18,666 nucleotides of DNA from Lentisphaeria bacterium (GTDB taxonomy: Bacteria > Verrucomicrobiota > Lentisphaeria > Victivallales > UBA1829). Shown here in pieces: positions 16,284-18,666 of this stretch. Position numbers and translations under genes: made by a program. Below the pieces are notes generated by a model. The model was given only the letters and a program-made list of their open reading frames with translations. It was not told where the DNA came from and searched no databases. Within the stretch, counting starts at the first letter, position 1, and every line of letters starts with the position of its first letter. Location of the stretch: contig JAGAPM010000152.1 of NCBI GenBank assembly GCA_017623265.1, positions 1 to 18,666 of the forward strand. The letters run 5' to 3'.

Positions 16284-16460
16284 ATGCACCAAAAACAAAG
16301 CAAAGAACTGTAGATCCTTCTGACGGCAGTTTTTGTTGCCACTGCAGTTCTTTGTACCGTTTTTGAAGCACTTTATTGGGCGCCGGAACGGTTTGTCATC
16401 TCAAGACACACCGTCCGGCTCAAAAACTGGCATTCCGAACACAATGGACTGAAGCTGGCT
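16284..16460 (+). other. Interrupted 5' part of the metallophosphoesterase gene, with in-frame TAG
   Basis: ATG 16284 lies four bases after the previous stop, with AAAGGA 11 bases upstream, the same arrangement as in the preceding gene. It is in frame with the phosphoesterase at 16461. The reading is MHQKQSKEL, then TAG (16311-16313), then a hydrophobic helix beginning ILLTAVFVATAVLC, then APERFVISRHTVRL and NGLKLAVISDIHL. This is the normal N-terminus of membrane-anchored YaeI-type phosphoesterases. A single C-to-T change from CAG would explain the stop. After the TAG no ATG, GTG or TTG occurs until GTG 16461. The defect could be a real nonsense mutation, a sequencing error or a readthrough site. 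Confidence 0.75.
16301..16354 (+). repeat. 13-bp inverted repeat containing the amber codon
   Basis: CAAAGAACTGTAG (16301-16313) and CTGCAGTTCTTTG (16342-16354) are inverted copies with one mismatch (T opposite G, a wobble pair in RNA). The 28-base interior holds a smaller hairpin, GGCA (16325-16328) with TGCC (16337-16340). If the TAG were CAG the two arms would match perfectly. There is no T-run directly after the 3' arm, so a standard terminator is not indicated. Confidence 0.85.
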
Positions 16461-17150
16461 GTGATCAGCGATATTCACCTGAAGAAAAATGCCGCTGATG
16501 TCAGACGCCTCCGGACGATCGTTCAGGCAATCAACGCAGAAAATCCGGACCTTATCCTGCTGCTGGGTGATTTTCTCGGAGATGTGGATGATTGGCAGAT
16601 GCAGAATGCCCCGGCAGAGCAGATCGCCGGAATTTTGCAGGAGTTGGAAGCCAAACACGGTGTCTTTGCCGTTCTGGGAAATCACGACTGGTGGCTGAAC
16701 GGAGAGGGGATCCGGGATGCGCTGAAAGAGGTCGGGATCCAGGTTCTGGAAAATGAGCTGATCTCCGTTCTGATCAACAAAATGCCCCTCAATATTATCG
16801 GGCTTCCGGATGCCGGCACGCGAAGGAACATGGTTGATTTCTCAAAAATCCCATCAACAGCGATCCCCGCAATTGTCATGGCACATGATCCGGATTCCTT
16901 TAATGATCCGGAGCTTCCTTACAAACACGAATTGACGCTGTGCGGACATACCCACGGCGGACAGGTCAAACTTCCACTTGTCGGGGCGGTTACGGCGGCA
17001 TCCGATATGCTCAGTCCCTATACCGAGGGTTGGTATTCTCAAGGGAACAGAAAACTTTTTGTCACGCGCGGAGTCGGAACAAGTCTTGTCAAGATCCGTT
17101 ACCGTTGCGCTCCGGAAGTCGTAATGCTGACAGTCAGCAAAGACGAGTGA
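16461..17150 (+). CDS. Metallophosphoesterase (YaeI-like), apparently 5'-disrupted
   Basis: From GTG 16461 the frame gives 229 residues with a complete calcineurin-like metal site: D4-x-H6, G-D37, G-N74-H75-D, H142 in MAHDPD, and G-H163-T-H165-G-G. Relatives are membrane-anchored phosphodiesterases, some acting on lipids such as UDP-2,3-diacylglucosamine or on phosphodiester bonds; the substrate here is unknown. GTG 16461 is only the first usable codon after an in-frame TAG; it has no ribosome-binding site and would cut off beta-strand 1 just before the SDIH motif. The ancestral start is very likely ATG 16284, which would give about 288 residues with a transmembrane helix. The catalytic part shows no decay, so any inactivation is recent. 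The gene ends five bases from the facing murC stop. Confidence 0.8.
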   Translation: MISDIHLKKNAADVRRLRTIVQAINAENPDLILLLGDFLGDVDDWQMQNAPAEQIAGILQELEAKHGVFAVLGNHDWWLNGEGIRDALKEVGIQVLENELISVLINKMPLNIIGLPDAGTRRNMVDFSKIPSTAIPAIVMAHDPDSFNDPELPYKHELTLCGHTHGGQVKLPLVGAVTAASDMLSPYTEGWYSQGNRKLFVTRGVGTSLVKIRYRCAPEVVMLTVSKDE

Positions 17151-17155
17151 TTTTT

Positions 17156-18493
17156 TCAAATCAACCGGCTTTTCAGCGGTTCGATCACATCCTTCAAATC
17201 TCCGGCCCCGATAACGGCGATCAGGTCTCCCTTCTGCAATTCACCGGCAATGCTTTGTGCGATCGCATCCCAGTTTCCGGAAACAGCCTTTGCCTTTGAA
17301 CCGGTTGCTGCTGCAAGATCAGAAGAATTATATTTCCCGGATGCAGTCCATGCGGCGAAGACCGGTGTCACAAAAACCCGGTCTGCCAGCCTTAAAATTT
17401 CCGCAAAATCCGTAAAATACCGTTCCAAACGCGCATACCGGTGCGGTTGAAACAGTACGATCAGCCGCCGGTCTGGAAAAATTTCCCGGAAGGCAGTCAG
17501 ACTCGCCCGCAATTCGGTGGGATGGTGGGCATAGTCCTCCATGATGGTGAAATCATCATTCTTGAAACGCAGACTCATCCGCCGTTCCACGCCGGGAAAA
17601 CGGGAGAGGATGGCTGCTGCCTGCACTGGGTCCAGCCCGATCGCTTTCGCAGCAGCAAGTGCAGTGATCGCATTCAGTTTCTGCCACGCCCCCCAACCGG
17701 CAAGCGTATCCGGATCGAAAAGGGAAAGTTCATCCTGATGGGTGAAAAGATCCGGATCAAGCCGCTGGGCGTTCGGGTGATCGGCGAACAGCGCATCGGT
17801 CCGGGGCGAACCAACATAGATCAACGTTTCTGCCTGACGGGCGTATTGCTGAAAATTGGCGTAGAGCTGTTCCGCGCCACCGACACTCCAGGCATGGTCG
17901 TCCTCCACATTTGTCACGATCCCGACATGGGAAAACATTGCCGTATGGGTACCGTCGCTCTCGTCCACTTCCGTTACAAACAAATCATTCCCCTGCCCTG
18001 CCTCACCGTTGCGTCCATCCTCTCCGGTCAGAAAACCACCCACAAGATAGCCCGGCTGCAGCCCTGCCTCGCGGAACAGATACGCAAGAAGTCCGGAAAC
18101 ACTCGTCTTTCCGTGGGAACCACTTACGGAAACGACCCGGCGGTACAGCGTTGCAAGGACCGCCAAGGCATTCCCCCGCCGCAGCAGCACCGCATTGGAT
18201 CGGGCGGATGCAGCAGCCAGTTCCGGATTCTCCGGAGTCGCCGCACTGGTATGGATCAAAAGAAGTTCTTTCTCCGGTGACGGCAGATTATCGGCGCTGT
18301 GCCCTTGATAAATATCTGCTCCGGCAGCCCGCAACGCCTCCGTTCCGGGCGTGGCAAGGAGATCGGAACCGGAAACACGGAAGCCGTTTTTCAAAAAAAT
18401 CTGCGCCAGCGGGAGTGTACCGACCCCCGCAACACCAACGCAATGGATCTGCCCCCGCTCGCCGCGAAAACGTTCAAGATCAAAATTTTTCAT
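17156..18493 (-). CDS. murC: UDP-N-acetylmuramate--L-alanine ligase (MurC-type Mur ligase)
   Basis: The 445-residue Mur ligase is predicted to add L-Ala to UDP-MurNAc in peptidoglycan synthesis. Domain 1 has a Rossmann-like GVAGVGTLPLA (20-30) and SGSDL (41-45). The ATP loop is GSHGKTS (125-131). EVDESDG (175-181) and TNVEDDHAW (194-202) follow. Domain 3 carries EDYAHHPTE (319-327) and FQPHRYARL (348-356), which favour MurC over Mpl. Several positions depart from the common form: GSHGKTS for GTHGKTT, and WQKLNAITALAAA where HNxxNA is usual. ATG 18493-18491 is used; an adjacent in-frame GTG (18496-18494) is possible. There is no clear ribosome site and the upstream stop is five bases away, suggesting coupling. 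No other mur gene is visible. Confidence 0.85.
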   Translation of the reverse strand: MKNFDLERFRGERGQIHCVGVAGVGTLPLAQIFLKNGFRVSGSDLLATPGTEALRAAGADIYQGHSADNLPSPEKELLLIHTSAATPENPELAAASARSNAVLLRRGNALAVLATLYRRVVSVSGSHGKTSVSGLLAYLFREAGLQPGYLVGGFLTGEDGRNGEAGQGNDLFVTEVDESDGTHTAMFSHVGIVTNVEDDHAWSVGGAEQLYANFQQYARQAETLIYVGSPRTDALFADHPNAQRLDPDLFTHQDELSLFDPDTLAGWGAWQKLNAITALAAAKAIGLDPVQAAAILSRFPGVERRMSLRFKNDDFTIMEDYAHHPTELRASLTAFREIFPDRRLIVLFQPHRYARLERYFTDFAEILRLADRVFVTPVFAAWTASGKYNSSDLAAATGSKAKAVSGNWDAIAQSIAGELQKGDLIAVIGAGDLKDVIEPLKSRLI

Positions 18494-18498
18494 CACGG

Positions 18499-18666
18499 TT
18501 ATGCCGGAGTAATTGTGCTTTCACCCGCCGGAACTGCGTAAGACTTGTCGTTAAAGATCAGCGTGTACGGCGCATTGGAAACGGTGTGGATCACGCCATC
18601 TTTGTACACCACATCCGTCACCACATCCCCGAAGGTGTAGTTACGGATCCCGATCGCTCCTTTGAC
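18499..18666 (-). CDS. C-terminal end of an unrecognised protein (5' part outside window)
   Basis: The minus-strand frame is open from the right edge to TAA at 18501-18499 and encodes 55 residues, ending SYAVPAGESTITPA. It contains alternating hydrophobic and polar residues (IRNYTFGDVVTDVVYKDGVI) suggestive of beta-strands, as at the end of a beta-sandwich domain. Codon use matches the neighbours. It lies five bases upstream of murC on the same strand, so the two are probably in one operon. No family can be named from this fragment. Confidence 0.7.
   Translation of the reverse strand, partial: VKGAIGIRNYTFGDVVTDVVYKDGVIHTVSNAPYTLIFNDKSYAVPAGESTITPA

Noticed and set aside
16311..16313. TAG as a pyrrolysine codon
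   Set aside because: The position is an N-terminal cytoplasmic tail with no expected need for pyrrolysine, no Pyl gene is in the window, and a simple CAG-to-TAG change explains it.
17145..17162. Possible bidirectional terminator between the phosphoesterase and murC
   Set aside because: A T-run is present, but no stem of useful length precedes it on either strand.

Overview
The window looks like chromosomal DNA of a Gram-negative bacterium with roughly balanced base composition. It encodes a heptose-bisphosphate phosphatase (LPS precursor), a MurC-type cell-wall ligase, several Sec-type signal peptides and a periplasm-facing DUF4105 membrane protein. The secreted LamG/DUF4091-like protein followed by a CBM9-like protein is the kind of cargo common in the PVC group, and I lean towards Lentisphaerota/Victivallales, but this is inference and only moderately confident. 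I see no tRNA, rRNA, CRISPR array, insertion sequence, integrase or phage gene. Protein-coding genes fill nearly all of the window, and no gene-free stretch exceeds 150 bases.

Layout. (1) 1-868, minus strand: gmhB followed by a secreted protein made of 20-residue repeats, cut by the left edge. (2) 1013-2305, plus: a two-domain class II aldolase-like protein with its own promoter and a strong terminator. (3) 2438-6216, plus: typA (BipA) and an ABC-F ATPase joined by a one-base stop/start overlap, so two ribosome-associated factors appear co-translated. (4) 6320-9610, plus: five tightly packed genes for a YfgM-like membrane protein, a SpoU-family rRNA/tRNA methyltransferase, an orphan PTS EIIA, ThiL and TsaE. 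(5) 9617-10474, minus: a ferredoxin-nitroreductase. (6) 10581-12387, plus: three ATGA-overlapping membrane genes, a DUF4105 protein and two small two-helix proteins that resemble each other. (7) 12496-17150, plus: two secreted proteins and a metallophosphoesterase whose natural 5' end carries an in-frame amber codon inside a 13-bp inverted repeat. (8) 18666-17156, minus: the tail of an unrecognised protein, then murC.

Most of the material is housekeeping (translation factors, RNA modification, thiamine and peptidoglycan synthesis). The parts least explained by known systems are the three-gene DUF4105 membrane operon, the repeat protein at the left edge, and the amber codon/inverted repeat at 16301-16354. 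Recognisable promoters share a form close to TTGAWW, 16-17 bases, TATNNT, and nearly all genes have a GGAG/AGGA ribosome-binding site.
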